NCBI GenBank assembly: GCA_943372725.1
Contig: CALRZT010000169.1
Coordinates: 1-10,255, forward strand
From: CAMDHY01 sp943372725
GTDB lineage: Bacteria; Pseudomonadota; Alphaproteobacteria; Rhizobiales; Segnochrobactraceae
Length of the DNA: 10,255 bases
Direction: 5' to 3'
A model generated the notes under the pieces. That model had not been told where the DNA came from. It worked only from the letters and a program-made list of their open reading frames with translations, and did not search any database. Shown in pieces: positions 1 through 6,265 of the stretch (positions are counted from its first letter, which is position 1; the number at the start of each line of letters is the position of its first letter). A program made the position numbers and the translations under genes.

Positions 1-87
1 AAGGCGGGCGCGCCAGTGCGCCGACACGCCGGCCGAGCGCGGCCGCGCGGTCTCCGAAGCTCCGGATTGTCCGTCGCCGCGCCCCAT
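1..87 (-). CDS. Possible 5' end of a minus-strand gene leaving the left edge (very tentative)
   Basis: An ATG on the minus strand at 87 opens a reading frame with no stop to the window edge (29 codons, starting MGRGDGQSGASE). A GGGAG lies about 10 nt upstream of it on the minus strand (near 98-102). Open frames of this length arise easily by chance in such GC-rich DNA, and I recognise no protein family in it. If real, it would be divergent from the xdhC operon and share the 88-315 control region. Sequence left of the window would decide this. Confidence 0.2.
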   Translation of the reverse strand, partial: MGRGDGQSGASETARPRSAGVSAHWRARL

Positions 88-184
88 CGGCCGCGAACTC
101 CCGTGATTGCAGGGCCGGCAGTCGCCGCGAGGCGCCGCGGCGGCGCGAATCGGCGTCGCCCCACCATATCGCGATCCGTCGGGC

Positions 185-251
185 GGCGAGAAGCGACGAG
201 ACGGGGGGCGCTGCCGTTCTCGCGCCGCCTCGTCGCGCCGCCCTTCTCGCC
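185..251. repeat. Bulged inverted repeat upstream of the xdhC operon
   Basis: The 16-nt left arm GGCGAGAAGCGACGAG (185-200) is fully complementary to a right arm made of CTCGTCG (229-235) and CTTCTCGCC (243-251), separated by a 7-nt bulge (236-242). Within the 28-nt loop, GGCGC (207-211) can pair with GCGCC (222-226), so the structure can nest. Both outer arms carry CTTCTCGCC pointing outward. It could be a regulator-binding element or a leader RNA structure; which one depends on where transcription starts. Confidence 0.5.
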
Positions 252-272
252 CGCCGCCGCCGTCGCTATATC
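244..272 (+). promoter_or_regulatory. Weak promoter candidate for the xdhC operon
   Basis: TTCTCG (244-249) and TATATC (267-272) are separated by 17 nt. Matches to the sigma-70 boxes are about 3/6 and 4/6. Transcription would start near 279, about 37 nt before the ATG at 316. The -35-like box lies inside the right arm of the inverted repeat at 185-251. This rests on sequence resemblance alone. Confidence 0.3.
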
Positions 273-315
273 GGTTGGGCCGGCTCGAGGCCGGCGGCAG
301 GCGGGAGATGCGGCG

Positions 316-651
316 ATGGGCGAGCACGCAGCGATCGGTGGCGTCGATGTTCTCGATGTCGCGGAGGCCTGGCGCAAGAGCGGCCGCGACGTCGCCATCG
401 CCACCGTCATGGAGACCTGGGGCTCGGCGCCGCGGCCGGTCGGCTCACACCTCGTCGTCGACGGCGAGGGCAATTTCGAGGGCTCCGTTTCCGGCGGCTG
501 CGTCGAGGGCGCCGTGGTCGGCGAAGCGATCGAAGTGATCTCCGACGGCAAGCCGCGCATGCTCGAGTTCGGCGTCGCCGACGAGACGGCTTGGCGGGTC
601 GGGCTGTCCTGCGGCGGGCGCATCCGCGTCTACGTCGAAAAGCTCGCCTGA
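316..651 (+). CDS. XdhC/CoxI family protein, N-terminal domain only
   Basis: The 111-aa product matches the small N-terminal domain of XdhC/CoxI proteins. These bind molybdenum cofactor (Moco) and help insert it into xanthine dehydrogenase- or CO dehydrogenase-type molybdenum hydroxylases in the cytoplasm. Visible motifs are TWGSAPRPVGSHL (34-46), GSVSGGCVEG (56-65, with Cys62) and VGLSCGG (95-101, with Cys99). Bacterial XdhC is often one protein of about 300 aa. Here the chain stops just after the GLSCGG motif, and the Rossmann part is a separate gene 22 nt downstream. The ATG at 316 is chosen because GGGAG (303-307) lies 8 nt upstream and the family similarity starts here, although the frame is open further upstream. 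It is the first gene of a three-gene operon. The family is clear; the client enzyme cannot be told from the window. Confidence 0.9.
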   Translation: MGEHAAIGGVDVLDVAEAWRKSGRDVAIATVMETWGSAPRPVGSHLVVDGEGNFEGSVSGGCVEGAVVGEAIEVISDGKPRMLEFGVADETAWRVGLSCGGRIRVYVEKLA

Positions 652-673
652 GCCGGCGGAAAGGGACACCCCG

Positions 674-1384
674 ATGGACGCCGCCCTCCTCGCGGAGATG
701 AATGCCGAGCGCCGCGCCCGGCGCGCTGTCGTGCTGGTTACCGACCTCGCCAGCGGGGCCGGCCGGCTGGTGCGGCCAGGCGACGACCTCGCCGCCGACC
801 CGTTCGGCGAGGAGATCCGCAAGCGGCTGCGGTCCGGCCAGTCGGGGCTCGCGACCTTGGCCGACGGCACGTCTGCCTTCCTCACGGTGCACCTGCCGCC
901 GCCGCGCCTCGTCGTCTGCGGCGCCGTCCACATCTCGCAGGCCTTGGCGCCGATGGCGAAGATCGCCGGGCTCGACGTCGTCATCGTCGACCCGCGCACC
1001 GCCTTCGCCTCACCCGACCGTTTCCCCGACGTGACGCTGCTGGCCTCCTGGCCGCAGGACGTCATGGACGAGCTCGCCTTCGACCCTTGGACGGGCCTCG
1101 CGGCCCTGACCCACGATCCCAAGATCGACGACCCGGCCATCTCCGCCGCACTCGCCGCCGGCTGCTTCTATGTCGGCGCCCTCGGCAGCCGGAAGACGCA
1201 CGCCAAGCGCGTTGAGCGGCTTCTCGCCGCTGGCGTCGACGAGGCCGCGCTCGGGCGCATCCACGCCCCGATTGGCCTCGCCATCGGCGCCGCGAGCCCG
1301 GCCGAGATCGCCGTCGCCGTGCTCGCCGAGACCATCGCGGCGCTGCGCCGGCCGGCCCGCGAGGCGCGGAGCGCGGCGGCATGA
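674..1384 (+). CDS. XdhC family protein, C-terminal Rossmann domain
   Basis: The 236-aa product carries the Rossmann-like C-terminal half of XdhC/CoxI and completes the preceding 111-aa protein. Residues 1-75 form a linker region. The Rossmann beta-alpha-beta starts at about 79 with LVVCGAVHISQAL and ends in VVIVDPR (102-108). Family blocks follow at ALTHDPKIDDPAI (144-156), FYVGALGSRKTHAKRVERL (165-183) and ASPAEIAVAVLAE (207-219). The ATG at 674 has AAGGGA (661-666) 7 nt upstream. It lies 22 nt after the N-domain gene, and its stop overlaps the next start in an ATGA, so the three genes are probably co-transcribed and the last two translationally coupled. Expected role: Moco binding, sulfuration or handover to a molybdenum hydroxylase, based on the family. 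No truncation is visible. Confidence 0.9.
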   Translation: MDAALLAEMNAERRARRAVVLVTDLASGAGRLVRPGDDLAADPFGEEIRKRLRSGQSGLATLADGTSAFLTVHLPPPRLVVCGAVHISQALAPMAKIAGLDVVIVDPRTAFASPDRFPDVTLLASWPQDVMDELAFDPWTGLAALTHDPKIDDPAISAALAAGCFYVGALGSRKTHAKRVERLLAAGVDEAALGRIHAPIGLAIGAASPAEIAVAVLAETIAALRRPAREARSAAA

Positions 1385-3009
1385 AATTCGGTCCGGTGGC
1401 GACGGCGGGCGCCGCCGGCGCGATCCTCGCCCACTCGGTGAAGGCCGGCGAGCGGACGCTGCGCAAGGGCACGCGGCTCGGGGCCGCCGACGTCGCACGG
1501 CTCGCTGCCGCCGGCGTGGCGGAGGTCATCGTCGCCGCCCTTGACGCCGACGACGTCCACGAGGACGCGGCCGCCGGCCAGCTCGCCGAGGCGGTGGCGG
1601 GAGACGGCGTGCGCGTCGAGGACGCCTTCACCGGCCGCTCCAACCTCTATGCCGAGGCGGCCGGCGTGCTCGTCGTCGACGGCGAGGCGGTTGACGCCTT
1701 CAATCGCATCGACCCCGGCATCACGCTGGCGACGCTGCCGCGCTTCGCCGCGGTGGAGGCGGGGCGGATGGTGGCGACGGTGAAGATCATCCCGTTCGCG
1801 GTGCCGGAAGGCGCCGTCGCCGCGGCGATGGCGGCGCTCGCCGACCGGCCGCCGGTGCGGGTCGCGGCCTTCCGTCCGGCCCGCGTCGGCGTCGTCTCGA
1901 CGCTGCTGCCGAGCCTGAAACCGTCGGTGGTCGACAAGACGCTGACGGTGCTGGCGGATCGGCTCGCGCCGGCGGGCGCGACGATCACCGCCGACCTGCG
2001 CGTGCCGCACGACGCCGAGGCGGTCGCCGCCGCGCTCCGGCGCCTCGCGGCCGACGGCGCGGACCTGCTCGTCGTGTTCGGCGCCTCGGCGGTGGTCGAC
2101 CGTGGCGACGTCATCCCGGCCGGAATCGAGGCGGCGGGCGGCGACGTCCATCACTTCGGCATGCCGGTCGATCCGGGCAATCTGCTCCTCGTTGGCGCCA
2201 TGGGCGGCGTGCCGGTGGTGGGCGCGCCCGGCTGCGCCCGCTCGCCGAAGGAGAACGGCTTCGACTGGGTGCTGCAGCGCCTCCTCGCCGGCCTGACGGT
2301 GACGGCCGCCGACATCACCGGCCTCGGTGTCGGCGGGCTCTTGATGGAGATCGTCTCGCGGCCGCAGCCGCGCGCCGGCCCGGTGCCGGAGGTGGCCGCG
2401 CCCGCCCGCCGCGTCGGCGCCGTCGTGCTGGCGGCCGGCCGTGGCAGCCGCATGGGCGGGCCGGTGAAGCAGCTCGCCACCATCGGCGGCGTGCCGCTGG
2501 TGCGGCGGGCGGCGGAGGCGGCGGTCGCGAGCCGGGCGACGCCGGTCGTCGTCGTCACCGGCCACGCGGCGGAAGACGTCGCTGCGGCGCTGACGGGGCT
2601 CGATGTGACGGTGGTCCACAACCCGGACTTCGCCGAGGGTCTGTCGACGTCGCTGAGGACGGGGCTCTCGGCGCTGCCGGAGGATGTCGAGGCGGCGGTC
2701 GTCGTGCTCGCCGACATGCCGGGCATCGACGCCCGGGCGATCGACCGGGTGATCGCCGCCTACGACCCGTCCGCGGGCGCCCTCGTCGTCATGGCGACCG
2801 CCGGCGGCAGGCGCGGCAATCCGGTGCTGTGGTCGCGGCGCTTCTTCCCGGAGCTGTCGGCGATCACCGGCGACACCGGCGGGCGGCAGGTCATCGCCGG
2901 CGTGCCGGAGGCGGTGGTCGAGGTGGAACTCGGCGAGGCGGCGGCGCTCGACGTCGACACGCCCGAGGCCCTCGCCGCGGCAGGCGGGCTCCTCGGCCAG
3001 CCGGGATGA
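1381..3009 (+). CDS. Molybdopterin-binding / MocA-like nucleotidyltransferase fusion protein
   Basis: This 542-aa protein fuses two Moco-biosynthesis modules. Residues 1 to about 330 resemble the molybdopterin-binding (MoeA/MogA-like) fold: LAHSVKAGERTLRKG (16-30), a region from about 168 with VVSTLLPSLKPSVVDKTL (171-188), VVFGASAVVDRGDVIPAGI (231-249), and PVDPGNLLLVGAMGGVPVVG (262-281). Residues from about 346 to 540 are a MobA/MocA-type NTP transferase, with the nucleotide-binding LAAGRGSRMGG (350-360), Lys363, NPDFAEGLSTSLRTGL (414-429) and the metal-binding-type ADMPG (444-448). The EGLSTSLRTGL block resembles MocA (CTP:Moco cytidylyltransferase) more than MobA, so a cytosine-dinucleotide form of Moco for XDH/CODH-family enzymes is likely (inference). 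The ATG at 1381 overlaps the previous stop (ATGA). Fusions of this kind next to split XdhC genes are familiar from Hyphomicrobiales. Confidence 0.88.
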   Translation: MKFGPVATAGAAGAILAHSVKAGERTLRKGTRLGAADVARLAAAGVAEVIVAALDADDVHEDAAAGQLAEAVAGDGVRVEDAFTGRSNLYAEAAGVLVVDGEAVDAFNRIDPGITLATLPRFAAVEAGRMVATVKIIPFAVPEGAVAAAMAALADRPPVRVAAFRPARVGVVSTLLPSLKPSVVDKTLTVLADRLAPAGATITADLRVPHDAEAVAAALRRLAADGADLLVVFGASAVVDRGDVIPAGIEAAGGDVHHFGMPVDPGNLLLVGAMGGVPVVGAPGCARSPKENGFDWVLQRLLAGLTVTAADITGLGVGGLLMEIVSRPQPRAGPVPEVAAPARRVGAVVLAAGRGSRMGGPVKQLATIGGVPLVRRAAEAAVASRATPVVVVTGHAAEDVAAALTGLDVTVVHNPDFAEGLSTSLRTGLSALPEDVEAAVVVLADMPGIDARAIDRVIAAYDPSAGALVVMATAGGRRGNPVLWSRRFFPELSAITGDTGGRQVIAGVPEAVVEVELGEAAALDVDTPEALAAAGGLLGQPG

Positions 3010-3070
3010 GCGGCGACGGCGCCATCGCGCCCGCGGCGGCTTGCGCCTATCCTGTGGGCCCCGCCCGACC

Positions 3071-3085
3071 GAGGATCGCGCCGTG
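3071..3085 (+). promoter_or_regulatory. amn: Shine-Dalgarno and GTG start of amn
   Basis: GAGG (3071-3074) is followed by 8 nt and then GTG (3083-3085). This decides the start over the in-frame TTG at 3041, which has no purine-rich site before it. Confidence 0.6.
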
Positions 3086-4555
3086 CTGACCCGCCCCGAC
3101 CCGCCGCAGACCCGCAGCTTCAGCGATCCCGCCGCGGCCGTGGCCCACGTTCGCGCCCTCTACGAGGCGGAGACGGGTTACCTGCGTGAGCACTTCCGCC
3201 ACTTCGCCGCCGGCCGTCCGCCGGCCGAGCGGGTGCGCGCCTACTATCCGACGGTGTCCCTGACCACCGAGAGCTATGCCCGCGTCGACACCCGCCTCTC
3301 CTACGGCTTCGTCAGCGCGCCGGGCACCTATTCCACGACGGTGACGCGGCCCGACCTCTTCCGCGGTTATCTCGAGGAACAGATCGGCCAGCTGATCCGC
3401 AACCACGGCCGGCCGGTGGAGGTCGGCATCGGCGACACGCCGATCCCGGTCCACTTCGCCTATGCCGACGGCATCCACATTGAGGGCGTGCTCGACGCCG
3501 AGCAGATCCGCTCGATCCGCGACTGGTTCGACGTGCCGGACCTCGCCCAGATGGACGATTCGATCGTCAACGGCACCTGGGTCGGCGCGCCCGGCGAGCC
3601 GCGGCCGCTGTCGCTGTTCACGGCGCCGCGCGTCGACTATTCGCTGCACCGGCTGCGCCACTACACCGGCACGAGCCCGGAGCATTTCCAGAACTACGTC
3701 ATCTTCACCAACTACCAGTTCTACATCGACGAGTTCATCGCCTACGGCCTCGCCGAGATGGCCGATCCGGACAGCGACTACGACGCCTTCGTCGAGCCCG
3801 GCCACCGCGTCACCCGCAACGTCCGCCACGGCGGTGGCGCCTCGGGCGAGACGCCGCCGCGGCTGCCGCAGATGCCGGGCTATCACCTCGTCCGCCCCGA
3901 CGCGTCGGGCATCTCGATGGTCAACATCGGCGTCGGTCCGTCGAACGCCAAGACGGCGACCGACCACGTGGCGGTGCTGCGCCCGCTCGCCTGGCTGATG
4001 CTCGGCCACTGCGCCGGCCTCCGCAACACCCAGAAGCTCGGCGACTACGTGCTCGCCCACGGCTACGTGCGCTGGGACCACGTGCTCGACGAGGACGTGC
4101 CGCCGTGGATCCCGATCCCGCCGCTCGCCGAGGTGCAGATCGCCCTCGAGCAGGCGGTCGGCGAGGTTACCGGCCTGTCGGGGTGGGAGCGCAAGAGCAT
4201 CCTGCGCACCGGCACCGTCGCCACCATCGACAACCGCAACTGGGAGCTGCGCGACCATCGCGAGCCGGTGCAGCGGCTCAGTCAGAGCCGGGCTGTCGCC
4301 CTCGACATGGAAAGCGCCACCATCGCCGCAAACGGCCTGCGCTTCCGCGTCCCCTACGGCACTCTGCTCTGCGTCTCCGACAAGCCCCTGCACGGCATGC
4401 TGAAACTGCCCGGCATGGCCGACGCCTTCTACCGCAGCCAGGTCGACCAGCACCTGAAGATCGGCATCCTCGCCATGGAGAAGCTCCGCGCGCTCGGCCT
4501 CGAGCAGCTCCACAGCCGCAAGCTGCGCTCGTTCTCCGAGGTCGCCTTCCAGTGA
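3083..4555 (+). CDS. amn: AMP nucleosidase
   Basis: AMP nucleosidase hydrolyses AMP to adenine and ribose 5-phosphate in the cytoplasm, lowering AMP and feeding purine salvage. The 490-aa product is close in length to E. coli Amn (484 aa). The N-terminal AMN-specific domain covers roughly 10-175, including YYPTVSLTTESYARVDTRLS (54-73). The C-terminal nucleoside phosphorylase-like domain has ISMVNIGVGPSNAKTATDHV (277-296), RTGTVATIDNRNWEL (375-389), ALDMESATIAANG (406-418) and SDKPLHGMLKLPG (432-444). Asp433 in SDKPLHG is the probable catalytic acid by analogy with E. coli. I chose the GTG at 3083 because GAGG (3071-3074) lies 8 nt upstream and the resulting length fits the family. The frame is open from a TTG at 3041, which would add 14 residues. 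It follows the Moco fusion gene by 73 nt. No key residue appears to be missing. Confidence 0.95.
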   Translation: MLTRPDPPQTRSFSDPAAAVAHVRALYEAETGYLREHFRHFAAGRPPAERVRAYYPTVSLTTESYARVDTRLSYGFVSAPGTYSTTVTRPDLFRGYLEEQIGQLIRNHGRPVEVGIGDTPIPVHFAYADGIHIEGVLDAEQIRSIRDWFDVPDLAQMDDSIVNGTWVGAPGEPRPLSLFTAPRVDYSLHRLRHYTGTSPEHFQNYVIFTNYQFYIDEFIAYGLAEMADPDSDYDAFVEPGHRVTRNVRHGGGASGETPPRLPQMPGYHLVRPDASGISMVNIGVGPSNAKTATDHVAVLRPLAWLMLGHCAGLRNTQKLGDYVLAHGYVRWDHVLDEDVPPWIPIPPLAEVQIALEQAVGEVTGLSGWERKSILRTGTVATIDNRNWELRDHREPVQRLSQSRAVALDMESATIAANGLRFRVPYGTLLCVSDKPLHGMLKLPGMADAFYRSQVDQHLKIGILAMEKLRALGLEQLHSRKLRSFSEVAFQ

Positions 4556-4566
4556 CCGGGCCCCGA

Positions 4567-4595
4567 TGGACAGCGACGGCGGGCGATCTCATAGT
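4567..4595 (+). promoter_or_regulatory. Promoter of the cupin-M24 unit
   Basis: TGGACA (4567-4572, 5/6 match to TTGACA) and CATAGT (4590-4595, 4/6 match to TATAAT) are separated by exactly 17 nt. This is the best sigma-70-type candidate in the window. Transcription would be expected at about 4601-4603, which coincides with the ATG of the cupin gene at 4602, so the transcript would be leaderless or nearly so. Confidence 0.5.
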
Positions 4596-4601
4596 CCCCG
4601 C

Positions 4602-4949
4602 ATGACGGCCCCCGACGACACCACCCGCATCGCTGCCCTCGACGCCGCGGCCCGCATCGCGGCGCTGCCGCTGCCCTTTGACGTGCTGTTCGAGCGTGGC
4701 GACCTCAGCGTCGAGTTCTACGCGCCGCGCGGCGTCGACCTCCAGGAGCCGCACGACCGCGACGAGATCTACATCGTCGCGACCGGCTCCGGCACGTTCG
4801 TGCGCAGTGGCGAGCGGGTGCCGTTCGCACCCGGCGACTTCCTGTTCGTCGCGGCTGGCGAGGAGCACCGGTTCGAAGATTTCGGGGACGATTTCGGCAC
4901 CTGGGTGTTCTTCTTTGGCCCGGTCGGTGGCTGCCGGCCGGCGGCCTGA
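4602..4949 (+). CDS. Small single-domain cupin protein
   Basis: The 115-aa product is one cupin beta-barrel. Cupin motif 1 is at 44-62 (GVDLQEPHDRDEIYIVATG), giving likely metal ligands His51 and Glu55. The position of a second motif-1 His is occupied by Arg53. Motif 2 is at about 77-89 (PGDFLFVAAGEEH), ending in His89. The metal site therefore has His-Glu-His at most. Small cupins of this type range from dioxygenases and isomerases to ligand-binding proteins, so no substrate can be named. There is no Shine-Dalgarno before 4602. An in-frame ATG at 4566 would add 12 residues, but it also lacks a Shine-Dalgarno and overlaps the -35 box of the promoter at 4567-4595. I therefore prefer 4602 and a leaderless start. 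The M24 gene follows after about 50 nt and is probably co-transcribed. Confidence 0.85.
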   Translation: MTAPDDTTRIAALDAAARIAALPLPFDVLFERGDLSVEFYAPRGVDLQEPHDRDEIYIVATGSGTFVRSGERVPFAPGDFLFVAAGEEHRFEDFGDDFGTWVFFFGPVGGCRPAA

Positions 4950-5000
4950 CCACCGGCAAACCCGCCGACCCTTTCTTTCCAGTCACCAGGATCCATGCGC

Positions 5001-6155
5001 ATGGCGCTGCACTTCGACCGACGCGAGTACGACGACCGCCTCGCCGCCACGTTGGAGGCGATGGAGGCGCGCAAGCTCGACGCGCTCCTGATGTTCGCCC
5101 AGGAGAGCATGTACTGGCTCACCGGCTACGACACGTTCGGCTTCTGCTTCTTCCAGGCGATGGTGCTGACGAAGTCCGGCCGCTTCACGCTGGTGACGCG
5201 GGCGCCGGACCTGCGGCAGGCGCAGCACACCTCGATCGTCGAGGACATCCGCGTCTGGGTCGACCGCGGCGAGGCCGATCCGAGCGGCCAGCTGAAGGAG
5301 ACGCTGTTCGAGCTCGAGCTTCTCGGCACCCGCATCGGCATCGAATACGACACTCACGGACTGACCGCCGCCCACGGCCGCAAGATCGACGACGGGCTGA
5401 AGTCGTTCGCCACCCTCGTCGACGCCTCCGATCTGGTGCCGTCGCTGCGCATGGTGAAGAGCCCGGCCGAGATCGCCGTCGTCCGCGAGGCGGCCCGAAT
5501 CGCCGACCTCGCCTGGGAGAAGTCCCTGCCTGAAATCCACGCCGGCGCAAACGAGGGCCGCATCCTCGCCGTCCTGCAGGGAACCGTGTTCGAGGAAGGT
5601 GGCGAGTATCCCGGCAACGAGTTCATCATCGGCTCGGGCCCCGACGCGCTGCTCTGCCGCCACAAGGCCGGCCGGCGCGCCCTCGACGCCCAGGACCAGC
5701 TGACGCTCGAGTTCGCCGGCACCTTCCGCCACTACCACGCGGCGCTGATGCGCACGGTGATCGTCGGCACGCCGACCTCGCGCCACCTCGCGCTCTACTC
5801 CGCCGCACGCGAGGCGCTGTCAGCCGTCGAGACGGCGATGCGGCCGGGCAACACGTTCGGCGACGTCTTCGACGCCCACGCCACCGTGATGGACGGCCGC
5901 GGCCTGCAGGCGCACCGGCTGAACGCCTGCGGCTATTCGCTCGGCGCCCGCTTCGCGCCCTCCTGGATGGACGCGCCGATGTTCTACCGCGGCAACAAGA
6001 CGGCGATCGTGCCGAACATGGTGCTGTTCGCCCACATGATCCTGTTCGACAGCGAGGCGGGGGCGGCGATGACGCTCGGCCGCACCTACCTCACCACCGA
6101 CGCCGAGCCCGAGCCGCTCTCGGCGCTGCCGCTCGACCTGCCGATCGCGGCGTGA
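5001..6155 (+). CDS. M24 family (creatinase/aminopeptidase P fold) protein lacking the metal ligands
   Basis: The 384-aa product has the two-domain layout of M24B proteins: a creatinase-type N domain (about 1-145, including ESMYWLTGYDTFGFCFFQ at 35-52) and a pita-bread C domain (about 150-384). The His of CRHKAG (His221) is at the place of the catalytic/proton-shuttle His. The five usual metal ligands appear replaced: Glu237 and Ala248 for the two Asp, Tyr312 for the His of GHGIG, His345 for the Glu of the IEPG motif, and Leu359 for the last Glu. This resembles metal-free members such as creatinase, and also ectoine hydrolase (DoeA/EutD)-like proteins. A C-N hydrolase acting on a small amidine or amide is more likely than a peptidase (inference). 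AGGA (4988-4991) lies 9 nt from the ATG at 5001 but only 3 nt from the in-frame ATG at 4995, so 5001 is preferred. It lies 51 nt after the cupin gene, and a terminator follows. Confidence 0.87.
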   Translation: MALHFDRREYDDRLAATLEAMEARKLDALLMFAQESMYWLTGYDTFGFCFFQAMVLTKSGRFTLVTRAPDLRQAQHTSIVEDIRVWVDRGEADPSGQLKETLFELELLGTRIGIEYDTHGLTAAHGRKIDDGLKSFATLVDASDLVPSLRMVKSPAEIAVVREAARIADLAWEKSLPEIHAGANEGRILAVLQGTVFEEGGEYPGNEFIIGSGPDALLCRHKAGRRALDAQDQLTLEFAGTFRHYHAALMRTVIVGTPTSRHLALYSAAREALSAVETAMRPGNTFGDVFDAHATVMDGRGLQAHRLNACGYSLGARFAPSWMDAPMFYRGNKTAIVPNMVLFAHMILFDSEAGAAMTLGRTYLTTDAEPEPLSALPLDLPIAA

Positions 6156-6175
6156 GGCGGCCGGCTTCGATGTCC

Positions 6176-6208
6176 GGGAGCCGGCGCGGGCCGGCTTCCT
6201 TTATCTTT
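6176..6208 (+). terminator. Intrinsic terminator after the M24 gene
   Basis: The left arm GGGAGCCGGC (6176-6185), loop GCGG (6186-6189) and right arm GCCGGCTTCC (6190-6199) form a 10-bp stem with one G-U pair. A T-rich run TTTATCTTT (6200-6208) follows directly. It starts 21 nt after the M24 stop. This is the clearest rho-independent terminator in the window. Confidence 0.75.
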
Positions 6209-6265
6209 GCGGCGCTTGCCGGTAGGGTCGGCGCCGTGCGAGCGGACAGGGAGGCACGCGCACGG

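Larger units (their letters stand above)
1..315. other. Region without a supported complete gene
   Basis: The plus frame of the first XdhC gene is open from position 16, but its translation before 316 is Arg/Ala/Pro-rich low-complexity sequence typical of non-coding GC-rich DNA. A good Shine-Dalgarno sits only before 316. The stretch holds a bulged inverted repeat (185-251), a weak promoter candidate (244-272) and possibly the start of a minus-strand gene (1-87). I see nothing else in it. Confidence 0.6.

Noticed and set aside
185..251. A known riboswitch or Moco RNA motif upstream of xdhC
   Set aside because: The structure is a simple bulged stem, and I cannot match it to any Moco RNA consensus. 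If the promoter candidate is right, most of it would not be transcribed with the operon.
1168..2619. 483-codon open frame on the minus strand
   Set aside because: It is the antisense of the XdhC C-domain and fusion genes. Its product is Arg/His/Asp-rich with no recognisable motif; such frames are a by-product of high third-position GC.
3048..3053. TATCCT as a -10 box for amn
   Set aside because: There is no acceptable -35 box 16-18 nt upstream, so the promoter of amn is left open; read-through from the xdhC operon is equally possible.
3047..4513. 488-codon open frame on the minus strand
   Set aside because: It is antisense to amn, whose motifs are intact. The translation is low-complexity in V, A, D, R and H and shows no family signal.
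4923..4980. Possible terminator between cupin and M24 genes
   Set aside because: CGGTGG/CCACCG can pair only across a long loop, and the later CGGC/GCCG stem is 4 bp. The T-rich CTTTCTTTCC does not follow a strong stem.
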